DNA of 64,000 nt from Candidatus Fermentithermobacillaceae bacterium (GTDB lineage: Bacteria; Bacillota; Sulfobacillia; Fermentithermobacillales; Fermentithermobacillaceae): positions 29,129-93,128 of the forward strand of contig DUQH01000010.1 of assembly GCA_012837895.1 (NCBI GenBank). The letters run 5' to 3'. Under the pieces are notes generated by a model, which searched no databases, had not been told where the DNA came from, and saw nothing but the letters and a program-made list of their open reading frames with translations. A program made the position numbers and the translations under genes. Shown here piece after piece: positions 36,851-45,456 of the stretch. Position 1 is the stretch's first letter; every line of letters starts with the position of its first letter.

Positions 36851-37229
36851 TTGCTTTTACACATTGTTTGTGCACATTTCCGTGCACGATCATCTTACCT
36901 CATTTCACCATGGGGATACAATGGATGTTCCACAAAATAGCACACTAGAGGCGGTCCCGATCGCACCAGCAACGGGATTATGTCACATGAATGCGGTAAG
37001 TAAAGTAACCCTCGTTATTATGTCAACATATTGTATATCAGTACGTAGCTGACACCCATGGCGCGGTTTCTCTCCTCCCCCGGAAATCGCGCCGCCCTTC
37101 TCGCATTGGTCCGGGTTAGCGTATGTACAGGGCTCATACAGGCCTCATAACTTTTTCAGGAACTTCTGTAACCCAGCTCTTGTTGTCAACATAAGATACC
37201 GTAGATTCTTTCCGATGGGAGGGGTACAA
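36851..37229. other. Gene-free stretch with one hairpin
   Basis: Between the aminotransferase and the tiny membrane ORFs. The only structure found is an 11-bp stem (GGCGCGGTTTC 37060-37070 with GAAATCGCGCC 37083-37093, one G-T pair) with a 12-nt pyrimidine-rich loop, and two similar short segments (TGTCAACATA at 37021 and about 37186). No coding region or clear promoter was seen. Confidence 0.5.
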
Positions 37230-37313
37230 GTGTCCAGTCTATCTTGCATCAACGAACAGCTGGCGTTCATTGTTTTCCTCATCCTGATTCTGCTCCTTCT
37301 GGGTCTGGACTGA
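37230..37313 (+). CDS. Tiny transmembrane protein, YjcZ/Tiny-TM-like (copy 1)
   Basis: A 27-residue ORF starting with GTG after GGGAGGGG. The sequence is a short polar head (SSLSCINEQ) followed by one hydrophobic helix (LAFIVFLILILLLLGLD). A second, closely similar ORF lies 62 bp downstream. The layout matches the tiny membrane peptides annotated as YjcZ-family sporulation proteins in Bacillota. An in-frame ATG at 37215 would add five residues but overlaps the ribosome-binding site. Function is unknown. Confidence 0.65.
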   Translation: MSSLSCINEQLAFIVFLILILLLLGLD

Positions 37314-37375
37314 GCCCTAAGAACACGATCGGGGTCGGGATAGCTTGAGTGCTTTCAAGGGGGAGGTGACGCAGA

Positions 37376-37456
37376 GTGGGACATTTCCTGTTTGACAACC
37401 AGCTGGCGTTCATCGTCTTCTTGATCCTCATCCTGCTCGTCTTGGGGCTCGAGTAA
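37376..37456 (+). CDS. Tiny transmembrane protein, YjcZ/Tiny-TM-like (copy 2)
   Basis: A 26-residue ORF with a GTG start after GGGGGAGGTGA. Residues NQLAFIVFLILILLVLGLE are nearly identical in protein to copy 1 (EQLAFIVFLILILLLLGLD), while the DNA differs at several third positions (e.g. ATT/ATC, GTT/GTC), the pattern expected of selected coding sequence. A terminator hairpin follows at 37502-37535. Likely a membrane-inserted peptide, possibly expressed in sporulation. Confidence 0.68.
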   Translation: MGHFLFDNQLAFIVFLILILLVLGLE

Positions 37457-37501
37457 TCACCTCCTAGAGATGGATGCCGGCAGAGAGTGGGCCCCACACC
37501 A

Positions 37502-37535
37502 GAGAGGCAGCTCCGGATTACCGGAGCTACCTCTC
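37502..37535 (+). terminator. Terminator after the tiny membrane ORFs
   Basis: GAGAGG-c-AGCTCCGG (37502-37516) pairs with CCGGAGCT-a-CCTCTC (37521-37535) around ATTA: 14 paired bases with one internal C/A mismatch. A short CTGTT follows, so efficiency is uncertain. It could also serve the minus-strand M20 gene. Confidence 0.6.
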
Positions 37536-37636
37536 CTGTTGTGAAGCCTTGAGTTCTAGCGTATCCCGTGTCTATGCCGATCAGCAGAGCCCCCCGGCCT
37601 AAATCCATAGGTCACTCCCTTGGGCCCCCCTGTGTC

Positions 37637-38992
37637 TTAGGATCCTGCGAACGAATCTGCGTATCTGCTCCAGAACATCCTGAGACCGCGCCTTAGCCTG
37701 TCCAAGTCATCAATCCTGATAAACTCGTTTGGCGCGTGGACATTTGTGTCAGGACCTGACATTGCAAAGAAGAACAAGTAGGTTCCGAGGATATCCAGGA
37801 ACGCCGCCGCTATGGGCAGGGTTCCTCCCAAACGCACCTTTACGGGCTCGCGGCCGAACAGTTCCCCGAGTACGTCTGCCATTACAGGCAATACAGGATG
37901 GCTTTCCGGTATAACGTAGGGTTTGGAGTTGCCCGGGAACACTTTCACTGTGACCCTTACCCCTGGGGGAACACTGTGCTTTATGTGGTCTTCCAACAGC
38001 GCGCATATTACTTCAGGATCTTGGTGAGGCACCAGACGGCAAGTGATCTTGCAGCCAGCCTTGGCAGGAATGATTGTCTTGATGCCTTCACCCTGGAAAC
38101 CACCCCAAATCCCATTGGCATCCAGGGATGGACGCGTCCACATCCGCTCAGCCAAGCTATACCCTGGTTCACCGAACAGGCCCGGCACTCCTAATCTGTC
38201 CCTTATCGCTTCTTCATCAAGAGGGACTTGTTCAAATTGTTCTCGCTCCGCAGGTGATACTTCAGCAACATCGTCGTAGAAACCCTTTACCAGGATCCTT
38301 CCTTCTTTATCTTTCAAGCCGGTAAGGATCTCCGCTAATGCTTGAACCGGGTTTTGAATGACCCCGCCGCCTGACCCTGAATGGACATCTGCGTACGGAC
38401 CTGTCACTTCTACTTGAATTGCTGCCAGGCCCCTGCTGCCAGTGGTGATTGACGGTATTTCCCTGGAAAACATGCCGCCATCCACAGACAAGACAATGTC
38501 GCAGGCGAATAGTTCCCTGTGCTCATCCAAGATTTCTTTCAGCGAAGGGCTGCCTATTTCTTCTTCGCCTTCAAACAGGAACTTCAAATTCACAGGCAGC
38601 GAGTTCTCTTTGATAGCTTCTTCTGCTGCCAAAACTGCCGGATAGATGCCGCCCTTATCGTCTGAAGCGCCACGGGCAAATATCTTGCCATCCCTGACCT
38701 GAGGCTCAAACGGAGGCGAATGCCACTCATCCAGCGGATCGGCAGGTTGGGTGTCATAGTGGCCATAAATCAGCACAGTCGGCGCCTTAGAGTTGTCTTG
38801 TGTCTGGGCAGATTTCCTGCCAAATACCACAGGATGACCTTTAGTCTCTATGATCTGCACGTCATCAATGCCAGCACGAATCATCCTTTGCTTCAGCCAT
38901 CGGGAAGCTTCAGCAAGGTCTGGCTTGTGTTCAGGAATCGCACTAATACTGGGAATCGACAGAAACTCAATGAACTCATCTATGTAGCCCAT
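37637..38992 (-). CDS. M20 family dipeptidase
   Basis: About 451 residues. Zinc ligands and catalytic residues of M20 dipeptidases are all present: IYGHYDTQPAD, ARGASDDKGG, FEGEEEIGSP (catalytic Glu), LSVDGG and NVHAPNEF. A dimerisation/lid domain lies at about 180-300 (VTGPYADVHSGSGGG). It should cleave dipeptides or related amides in the cytosol. The ATG at 38992 follows AAGGGGGG; the frame extends to 39136 but would overlap the next gene. It lies directly downstream of the MBL gene on the same strand. Confidence 0.9.
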   Translation of the reverse strand: MGYIDEFIEFLSIPSISAIPEHKPDLAEASRWLKQRMIRAGIDDVQIIETKGHPVVFGRKSAQTQDNSKAPTVLIYGHYDTQPADPLDEWHSPPFEPQVRDGKIFARGASDDKGGIYPAVLAAEEAIKENSLPVNLKFLFEGEEEIGSPSLKEILDEHRELFACDIVLSVDGGMFSREIPSITTGSRGLAAIQVEVTGPYADVHSGSGGGVIQNPVQALAEILTGLKDKEGRILVKGFYDDVAEVSPAEREQFEQVPLDEEAIRDRLGVPGLFGEPGYSLAERMWTRPSLDANGIWGGFQGEGIKTIIPAKAGCKITCRLVPHQDPEVICALLEDHIKHSVPPGVRVTVKVFPGNSKPYVIPESHPVLPVMADVLGELFGREPVKVRLGGTLPIAAAFLDILGTYLFFFAMSGPDTNVHAPNEFIRIDDLDRLRRGLRMFWSRYADSFAGS

Positions 38993-39050
38993 AGCAGACC
39001 CCCCTTGGGATTTCAAAGCAAAATTCAGCGTGATCCCGTATTCTCGAAAA

Positions 39051-39821
39051 TCATATGCTGTACCTTCTGCCCTCACCGACAAGTTCACATGCATCAAAGC
39101 TTGTCCGGCATTCAGCCAAGAGCTTCTCTTCCTCATAGAAAGGCCAGATGTGAGTGAGGAGCAGCTTTTTCACCCCTGCCTTCCGCGCGACTTCTCCTGC
39201 CTGGGCCGCTGTCATATGTCCTGTACTTGCAAACCCTGCATCTTCCTCTAGGGCAGACGCTTCGCATAAGAATAAATCCGCACCTTGGGCAGCGCTGTAA
39301 AGGCCTTGGCACGGGCGGGTATCCCCTGAAAACGCAACCACCTTCCCGCTGGAATCCTCGAACCGTACTGCGCAGGCAGGGTAAGGGTGTTCCACTTTGA
39401 AGAACGAAACTTTGATGCTGCCTATCACTGTCTCAAACGTCGCCACAGAAGCATCGCGTGTTTCATTGTGACTCAGGCCCGGAACAGGCACAGCTTCCAC
39501 TCCCTTATACGAAAGCATGCTGAAATTCTGTGAAGGCTCAGGCGGCGCATACACGGTGATGTGCGGCGGAAGGTGTTTGTAACGGCCGTCAGGTGTAGCT
39601 GCGTACCGCAAGGCCAGGAAATCTGATATATGGTCAAAATGCAGGTGAGACAAGATCACAGTAGAGAGGCTGGAGAGGGGCACATGTTCCTGCAATCTGG
39701 AAACTACTCCCGGTCCGCATTCCAGGAGTATACCGGTCTCCCCTGAAGTAATCCAGTATCCTGAACAAGCACCTCCTGCAGGAGGAAACGGAGAATACTT
39801 GCCCAGAACCAGAATTTCCAT
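39051..39821 (-). CDS. Metallo-beta-lactamase fold hydrolase (RNase Z-like)
   Basis: A 256-residue MBL-fold protein: LSHLHFDHISDFLALRY (HxHxDH), FFKVEHPYPACAVRFE, VAFSGDTRPCQGL and GHMTAAQAGEVARKAGVKKLLLTHIWP carry the metal ligands of the RNase Z/ElaC-like branch. It lacks the extra arm typical of tRNase Z, so it is more likely a small-molecule phosphodiesterase or hydrolase. The ATG at 39821 follows GAGGTGG. The M20 dipeptidase gene follows. Confidence 0.8.
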   Translation of the reverse strand: MEILVLGKYSPFPPAGGACSGYWITSGETGILLECGPGVVSRLQEHVPLSSLSTVILSHLHFDHISDFLALRYAATPDGRYKHLPPHITVYAPPEPSQNFSMLSYKGVEAVPVPGLSHNETRDASVATFETVIGSIKVSFFKVEHPYPACAVRFEDSSGKVVAFSGDTRPCQGLYSAAQGADLFLCEASALEEDAGFASTGHMTAAQAGEVARKAGVKKLLLTHIWPFYEEEKLLAECRTSFDACELVGEGRRYSI

Positions 39822-39876
39822 AGGTACCACCTCAAGTCTAGCGTTTTAGCTATTGTACACCAAGGCCGGTGGCATA

Positions 39877-42339
39877 TTATGGCAGCTTGTGCTGTCTCAA
39901 CAAACTGTTCTGGTAATCAAATATCATCCTCGAGATTTCGCCTATCCTCTCAAAGCCTGCCTCCACGTCTTCGTGGCCTTTCGACATGACAGATAGAATG
40001 TAAGGGCGTTCAGCATAAATCACCCCCACGTCATTAGCTACGCCCATTATGTCCCCCTCTTTGTGGGCCACTTGTACCTCTGTGATGTACCTGTTTAGCC
40101 CCGTGTTCCATATGGTGTTGGCAAGATCGAACATGAGCTTTTCACCTTCTGGGTCGGTCTTTGAAAAATTCAGCGCTGCTTCCATATAAGTAGCATTGTC
40201 CCTGGGGGTAGAGATGTTTTGCCCGCCTGGGTACACTGTCTGGCCGCCTATTTCCTTCATGAAATTGATGAGGTTATCTTTCCCAAGCCTGCGCTCTAGC
40301 ATTTTCCACGCTACGTTGTCGCTGTGGGTGATTGACTTCTCGGCCAGTTCCCTTATGGTAAACGTGTCCCCGTCTTTGGCAGTGTATTGGATGATGCCTG
40401 CCCCGCCCCGCCAGTCCCGTGCAGCGTTATATGTCATGGTTTCGTTCCATGAAAGCTCGCCCTGTGATACCAGCAGGCTGGTATAAAGCACCACGGGGAC
40501 TTTTACCGTACTTGCCGCAGGCACTTGCAGGTCCGGGTTGACGCCGAATGTCTTGCCTGACGAAAGGTCCTTGAAGAACACTCCCCATTCCTGGCCAAGC
40601 TCAGCAAGGCCGTTGATGTAATCCTCTACTTGCACCTGGATTTCAGTGTAATCAGGATCCCAGGGGGATAATGGGGTTTCGGGGATACCTCCCAAGAGGC
40701 CATCTGGCGCACCTGGCTCATCAGCCGCAGGCCCCGCGCCCAGACCGGCTATTGATTGGAGCAAGGCCATACACTTTTCCCGGAAAATCTTGAGCTCAGA
40801 TCGCTGAACAGATATTTTCCAGACAGCCCCTGTGCCCGGAATCCCGCGGTAGACCTTGCCATCGCTTTCGATAACTCCGAAGTCTACAACGTACATGGAA
40901 CCATCAGGGCCGAACTTCACATCGACCGGATGGTTGAAACCGGAAAGGCTTTGGCCGGCCGGGACCTTAGAGCTGTTGTACGCAAACACCTCATGTTTTC
41001 CCGTATCTATGTCCAGGGCATACACGCAGCTGCCCCCAGTCGTAAGGTCGCTACCCTTCTTGCCAGCGGAAATCCCATGCTGAAGACCTTTGGCGCCGGC
41101 CAAGGCACATGAGATATCGCCCTCCCCAAAAGCAGCAAGGTACACGCGCCCTGACTTGTCGAAGATTGGAGGGGCAAATCCGAATTTCATGAGCCCGGTT
41201 CCCGGCTCGAACAAAGCTATGGGCTTTTCAACCGCGGGATGCTCCTGCAGCAGGTTGGCAAGGGGAGCGTTCTTCGTTTGTGACTTAAACTTGGGGTCCG
41301 TAAGGGGTTCTCCCGCAGCAAAATCGGGCCAGCCGTACCACCCACCTTGCTTTATCTGATAAACCGGGTCAGGCGCGTTGGCCACAGGCCTGGAACCCCG
41401 GTCTTGATATCCCTGGTCGATGGCAATAAACCTGCCGTCAGGCGAAAAGCCGAGCCCAAACGGGTTTCTCAGGCCCCATGCGTATACTTCTGCATTATCC
41501 CCGTCCTGGGTTATCCTGTAGATTACGCCCCCGGCGTTTGATTTCCCGGAAATCTGCTGCCCGGGGGTTGACTGTGTACCGAAAGGCAAGAAGCCTCCGG
41601 TAACGGCGTTGTCAAAAGGATTTGCCGTCCGGGGATCCCGGGAAGAAAAATTCATCCCTGCGAGCACAATGTCTCTTGCAGGCACGTCATGCATTTCCGG
41701 GAAGGAAGATGCCCAGCCCCTCTGGAAGTTGTCTTCGCCCACAACCCCTGAATTTGTGACTGTACCATGCCCAACATAGATCCAGCCATCAGGCCCGAAA
41801 GCAATCCCGCCTGTGAAGTGGTCGCCAAAAGGCAGGCCTTGGAGCAGATCTGTGCGCCTGGATCTGGATTCTTGTCCAGGCTGCCCCTGGGTACCATCCC
41901 CTGTCGTCGAAACATTGTCAAAGCCCTTTGAGATTTCTATAGCCGAAACACAGTCCCTGTGGGCAACATAAATTATGCCGTTTCGCATCTTGACATCAGT
42001 AACCGGTGCGTTGAGGCCGTCAACCACCACTTCATGAACATCAGGGGCCACACGCACAACCCTTCCTTGTAGCTCCCCGCCTTTGCCGGCTACAGCGGCG
42101 ATGCCTTGTGAACCCTCGCCAGCGCTTACCGCTGCCTCAGAAACGTACATCATCCCTGATTCATCCCAGGTTACTGCAGTTGGGAACGTAAGGCCGCTTA
42201 TGTATCGTTCAATCCTATATCCGGGAGGCAGGATCACCTCCGTAATGCTTTCAGCTTCAGTCTGGGTTGTTGTGAGGTATAACAGGCTCACGGCTGCAAG
42301 AGTCGCCGCTAGCACCCATACAAGTCTTTTCCTGCTCAT
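39877..42339 (-). CDS. Fusion of sugar-dehydrogenase-like propeller and beta-lactamase-like domain
   Basis: An 820-residue exported protein. The signal sequence is LVWVLAATLAAVSLLYLTTTQTEA. Residues ~40-510 form a six-bladed propeller of the soluble glucose dehydrogenase/PQQ-like family (LPPGYRIERYISGLTFPTAVTWDESGMMYVSE, YAWGLRNPFGLGFSPDGRFIAIDQG, FNHPVDVKFGPDGSMYVVDFG). Residues ~570-820 are a class A beta-lactamase-like serine hydrolase: STVK (S-x-x-K), HSDN (SDN motif) and HKEGD (KxG-like). A Pro/Gly-rich linker joins them. The combination is unusual; cell-wall binding or degradation of a cell-surface polymer is possible but unproven. Confidence 0.82.
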   Translation of the reverse strand: MSRKRLVWVLAATLAAVSLLYLTTTQTEAESITEVILPPGYRIERYISGLTFPTAVTWDESGMMYVSEAAVSAGEGSQGIAAVAGKGGELQGRVVRVAPDVHEVVVDGLNAPVTDVKMRNGIIYVAHRDCVSAIEISKGFDNVSTTGDGTQGQPGQESRSRRTDLLQGLPFGDHFTGGIAFGPDGWIYVGHGTVTNSGVVGEDNFQRGWASSFPEMHDVPARDIVLAGMNFSSRDPRTANPFDNAVTGGFLPFGTQSTPGQQISGKSNAGGVIYRITQDGDNAEVYAWGLRNPFGLGFSPDGRFIAIDQGYQDRGSRPVANAPDPVYQIKQGGWYGWPDFAAGEPLTDPKFKSQTKNAPLANLLQEHPAVEKPIALFEPGTGLMKFGFAPPIFDKSGRVYLAAFGEGDISCALAGAKGLQHGISAGKKGSDLTTGGSCVYALDIDTGKHEVFAYNSSKVPAGQSLSGFNHPVDVKFGPDGSMYVVDFGVIESDGKVYRGIPGTGAVWKISVQRSELKIFREKCMALLQSIAGLGAGPAADEPGAPDGLLGGIPETPLSPWDPDYTEIQVQVEDYINGLAELGQEWGVFFKDLSSGKTFGVNPDLQVPAASTVKVPVVLYTSLLVSQGELSWNETMTYNAARDWRGGAGIIQYTAKDGDTFTIRELAEKSITHSDNVAWKMLERRLGKDNLINFMKEIGGQTVYPGGQNISTPRDNATYMEAALNFSKTDPEGEKLMFDLANTIWNTGLNRYITEVQVAHKEGDIMGVANDVGVIYAERPYILSVMSKGHEDVEAGFERIGEISRMIFDYQNSLLRQHKLP

Positions 42340-42513
42340 GTGAGAAACCGTCCTTTCCCTTGACTCTGGAAATACACCGGAAACTTGCTTGAGTTCCAGC
42401 TGCCTTTATTATTTGAGGCTCCGGCGGTTCCTAAACCGATTAGGGGACGAGGGTAACAAATACGGGCGCACACAGGGAAAAGCTGTGAGCAAGAAAAGTG
42501 GTTAGGGGTTATA

Positions 42514-42588
42514 TGGTGGGGACTACAGGGCTTGAACCTGTGACCTTTCGGATGTGAACCGAACGCTCTACCGCTGAGCTAAGTCCCC
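42514..42588 (-). tRNA. tRNA-Val (anticodon CAC)
   Basis: A complete cloverleaf on the minus strand: acceptor stem GGGGACT/AGTCCCC, D arm GCTC...GAGC, anticodon stem TTCGG/CCGAA with loop TTCACAT (anticodon CAC), T arm ACAGG-TTCAAGC-CCTGT, and an encoded CCA end. It lies downstream of the hyd operon. Confidence 0.93.
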
Positions 42589-42658
42589 ACTAGTCAACTG
42601 TCTTCGTACAAAACAGTATACCAAAATATCGTCCGGCAGGCAATCAAATGGGCAGGAA

Positions 42659-42691
42659 TCCGGAGGCTACCAAGCCGGGCAGCCTTCCGGA
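42659..42691 (-). terminator. Possible terminator of the hyd operon
   Basis: TCCGGAGGCT (42659-42668) pairs with AGCCTTCCGGA (42681-42691) with one bulge, 12-nt loop, just after the hydF stop. The minus-strand tail (TTCC...) has only a weak T tract. Confidence 0.45.
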
Positions 42692-42704
42692 CCTGCACCA
42701 GTGC

Positions 42705-44009
42705 TTACAGGCCAAACGGCTCCAGGGCCCTGTCAAGTATTCCTTTGGTATAGGCAATGGTCATCCCGTAATTGGTGACCGGAATCCCTGCAGCTTTGGC
42801 AGCCTCTATCCTTGTCAGCATGGCCCGCCGGTTGAGCATACATCCACCGCAATGGATTATGACCTTGTATTCGCTAAGGTCTGCCGGGTAATCAGCTCCC
42901 CTTTGCCAGGAAAACTCCAGTGGGCCGCCTACTTTTTCCTGGAGCCACCTTGGAACCTTTACCGTACCGATGTCGTCGGCGATGGGATGATGGGTGCAGG
43001 CTTCTACGATCAACACCCTGTCATGGGGCTTGAGGCTGGCCAGTGCCCGTGCGCCACGGGCAAGCTCATCAAGGTCCCCCTTATAACGGGCAAACAGGAT
43101 AGAGAATGACGTAAGCGGGATGCCGGCAGGCACTATTGCATCCACTTCTTCAAACACTTGGGAATCGGTTATGACGAGGGCAGGAGGCTGTTTTGAATTA
43201 TCCAGGGCATTTGCAAGGTGTCCTGTCTTTACCATAACCGCAGTACAATCATGATCAAGCAAGTCCCTTATTGCCTGGACTTGGGGCAGGATCAATCTGC
43301 CCTTGGGAGCTTGCAGATCCAAGGGGACAACCAGAAATACAGTGTCACCGGGATCAAGCAGGTCACCCACTATAGCAGGTTCTGCATCCCCAAAGGCATC
43401 TTTTATAGTCTGGCATAAACGGGCAGTGAGTTCCCTGACTCCCTCGCCTGTAACAGCACTTACTCCTAAGACCACCGGTTGAGACGCCGCCTTGCTGTCA
43501 CCGGTCCGCCCTTTGCGCATGGCCTTTGCATTTCCCTCAGAACCACTGGCACGCGATTGCCGGATAACAGCCTCTACTTTGGTCCGCACACCCTCCAGGC
43601 AAGATGTACAGTCCCAAGTGTCATGTTTCGCCACAACGGTCACTACAGGTATGGACTTGGAAATCACTTCGCTCAGCAGCGTTTCCTCCGGCACCCCTAA
43701 ACCGTGCTCAGGATCGACTACCAGCACTGCCACATCGGTACTCCCTAATATCCTCAGTGCCCTTTCAGCCCTGGCCTGTCCCAGCCCTCCGACATCGTCG
43801 ATGCCAGGTGTATCGATGAAAACCACAGGCCCTGCTCCGGGAAGCTCCATTGACTTGTACACAGGGTCAGTAGTGGTACCAGGGGTATCTGAAACCAAGG
43901 CTATATCCTGTCCTGTGATTGCATTTATCAAACTCGATTTCCCTGCATTGCGTCTTCCGAAGATGCCTATATGGACCCGGTTAGCCCTGGGAGTCTTGTT
44001 CAAACTCAT
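42705..44009 (-). CDS. hydF: [FeFe]-hydrogenase maturation GTPase HydF
   Basis: A 434-residue HydF. The N-terminal GTPase has G1 (GRRNAGKSS), G2/switch (TPGTTTDPVY), G3 (DTPG) and G4-like (VAKHD). The C-terminal cluster domain carries the conserved C-x-H...H-C-x-x-C ligands (EACTHHP and IIHCGGCMLNRR). HydF is the scaffold on which the 2Fe subcluster of the H-cluster is built before transfer to apo-hydrogenase. It follows hydG by 40 bp. The ATG is preceded by GAGGAGGAG. Confidence 0.95.
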   Translation of the reverse strand: MSLNKTPRANRVHIGIFGRRNAGKSSLINAITGQDIALVSDTPGTTTDPVYKSMELPGAGPVVFIDTPGIDDVGGLGQARAERALRILGSTDVAVLVVDPEHGLGVPEETLLSEVISKSIPVVTVVAKHDTWDCTSCLEGVRTKVEAVIRQSRASGSEGNAKAMRKGRTGDSKAASQPVVLGVSAVTGEGVRELTARLCQTIKDAFGDAEPAIVGDLLDPGDTVFLVVPLDLQAPKGRLILPQVQAIRDLLDHDCTAVMVKTGHLANALDNSKQPPALVITDSQVFEEVDAIVPAGIPLTSFSILFARYKGDLDELARGARALASLKPHDRVLIVEACTHHPIADDIGTVKVPRWLQEKVGGPLEFSWQRGADYPADLSEYKVIIHCGGCMLNRRAMLTRIEAAKAAGIPVTNYGMTIAYTKGILDRALEPFGL

Positions 44010-44049
44010 GGTTTCTCCTCCTCACTGGATCATCCCGTCGCTGCCCTGG

Positions 44050-45456
44050 TCAGAAGTACAGGTCCCGTTCTCCTGTTTTTATTCGTTCAAGCCTTCTCAC
44101 GCATTCCTTTCTGAGTTCTTCAGGTTCAATTTCCGTGAGCGCTTTCTCAATAGCCGGGATCGCCCTTTGCCTGGTTGCAGGCGATGCATAATCGCACAGG
44201 TATTCCTGGAAAGTTAGCAAAGCGTTGGGTTGGCACATCTCGTGGATATGGGCGCTCTTTGCAAGGGCCATGAAATTCTCGCCGGTCCGGCCTGTACGGT
44301 AACATGCAGTGCAGAAACTAGGGATGTATCCGTCAGGTAGCAGGTCGTGGATGATCTCGTCCAGGCCCCTGTGGTCGCCTACGTCGAACTGCGGGGTATC
44401 TGAGTGGTCGTCCCTTTGTTGCTTCGCGCTGTATTCGCCGACGCCTACCATGGACCCGGCGCTTATCTGGGAAATACCCAAGGCAATCACTTCTTCCCTG
44501 AACACAGGCTCCTCCCTGGTTGACAAAATCATGCCTGTGTATGGAACGCTCAAACGCAGAGAAGCTACAATCCTCTTGAAGTCGTTATCATTCACGAGAT
44601 GAGGGAAATTATCAAGTGAGATGCCATAAGCAGCGCGCAACCGCGGGAAAGAAATCGTGTGAGGCCCTACTCCGTATGTTTTATCCAGGTATTGGGCATG
44701 CATCAGTAATGCTACGGTCTCGAACCTCCAATCGTAAAGCCCGTACAGCACCCCCAGGCCCACATCGTCGATGCCTGCAGCAAATGCCCTGTCCATGGCA
44801 GTTGTATGCCAGTCATAGTCCGCCTTGGGGCCTGAGTGCATGTTCTTGTAGGTTTCCCGGTGATAGGTTTCCTGGAAGAGCACGTAAGTGCCAATACCTG
44901 CGTCTTTCAACATCTTGTACTCATCAACCGTAGTCGCTGCTATGTTCACGTTAATCCGCCTTATGCTGGCATTTCCCGAGGTAGTCGCATATATTTGCCT
45001 CATTGCTTCTGTGATGTACTCAATGGGACAATTCACCGGGTCCTCACCGGCTTCGAGGGCAATGCGCTTGTGGCCCATGTCAAGTATTGCCTTGATCTCC
45101 TGGCTGATTTCTTCCATTGTCAGCTTACGCCTGGGATAATCGTTAGCCGCCCTGTACCCACAGTACTTGCAGTTGTTTACACAGTAGTTGCACACGTAAA
45201 GAGGGGCAAAGAAAACCAGCCGCTTGCCGTATATGTGCTCTTTAATCTTCCGCGCAGCGCTATATATCTCATGCTCAAGTTCGGGATCATCCACCCATAG
45301 CAAGGCCGCCAGTTCTTCAAGGTCCAGCCCCTTGAGTTCAAGGGATTTCGACACAACATCCCTAATCGCCGCAGGGCTGTACCTTTTCCCTGCTTCCAAC
45401 ACCTCTACGATTCTTTGCTCATCTATGAAAGTTGCTTCCTGACGCTCAGTCTTCAC
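44050..45456 (-). CDS. hydG: [FeFe]-hydrogenase maturation radical SAM tyrosine lyase HydG
   Basis: About 468 residues. The radical SAM cluster motif is CVNNCKYC within LYVCNYCVNNCKYCGYRAAN, and the C-terminal auxiliary cluster motif C-x2-C-x22-C is in FCTACYRTGRTGENFM...HEMCQPN. HydG cleaves tyrosine to supply CO and cyanide ligands for the H-cluster. I place the start at the GTG at 45456, 8 nt after AAAGGAG; this overlaps hydE by 11 bp. The predicted length is close to other HydG proteins. Confidence 0.95.
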   Translation of the reverse strand: MKTERQEATFIDEQRIVEVLEAGKRYSPAAIRDVVSKSLELKGLDLEELAALLWVDDPELEHEIYSAARKIKEHIYGKRLVFFAPLYVCNYCVNNCKYCGYRAANDYPRRKLTMEEISQEIKAILDMGHKRIALEAGEDPVNCPIEYITEAMRQIYATTSGNASIRRINVNIAATTVDEYKMLKDAGIGTYVLFQETYHRETYKNMHSGPKADYDWHTTAMDRAFAAGIDDVGLGVLYGLYDWRFETVALLMHAQYLDKTYGVGPHTISFPRLRAAYGISLDNFPHLVNDNDFKRIVASLRLSVPYTGMILSTREEPVFREEVIALGISQISAGSMVGVGEYSAKQQRDDHSDTPQFDVGDHRGLDEIIHDLLPDGYIPSFCTACYRTGRTGENFMALAKSAHIHEMCQPNALLTFQEYLCDYASPATRQRAIPAIEKALTEIEPEELRKECVRRLERIKTGERDLYF

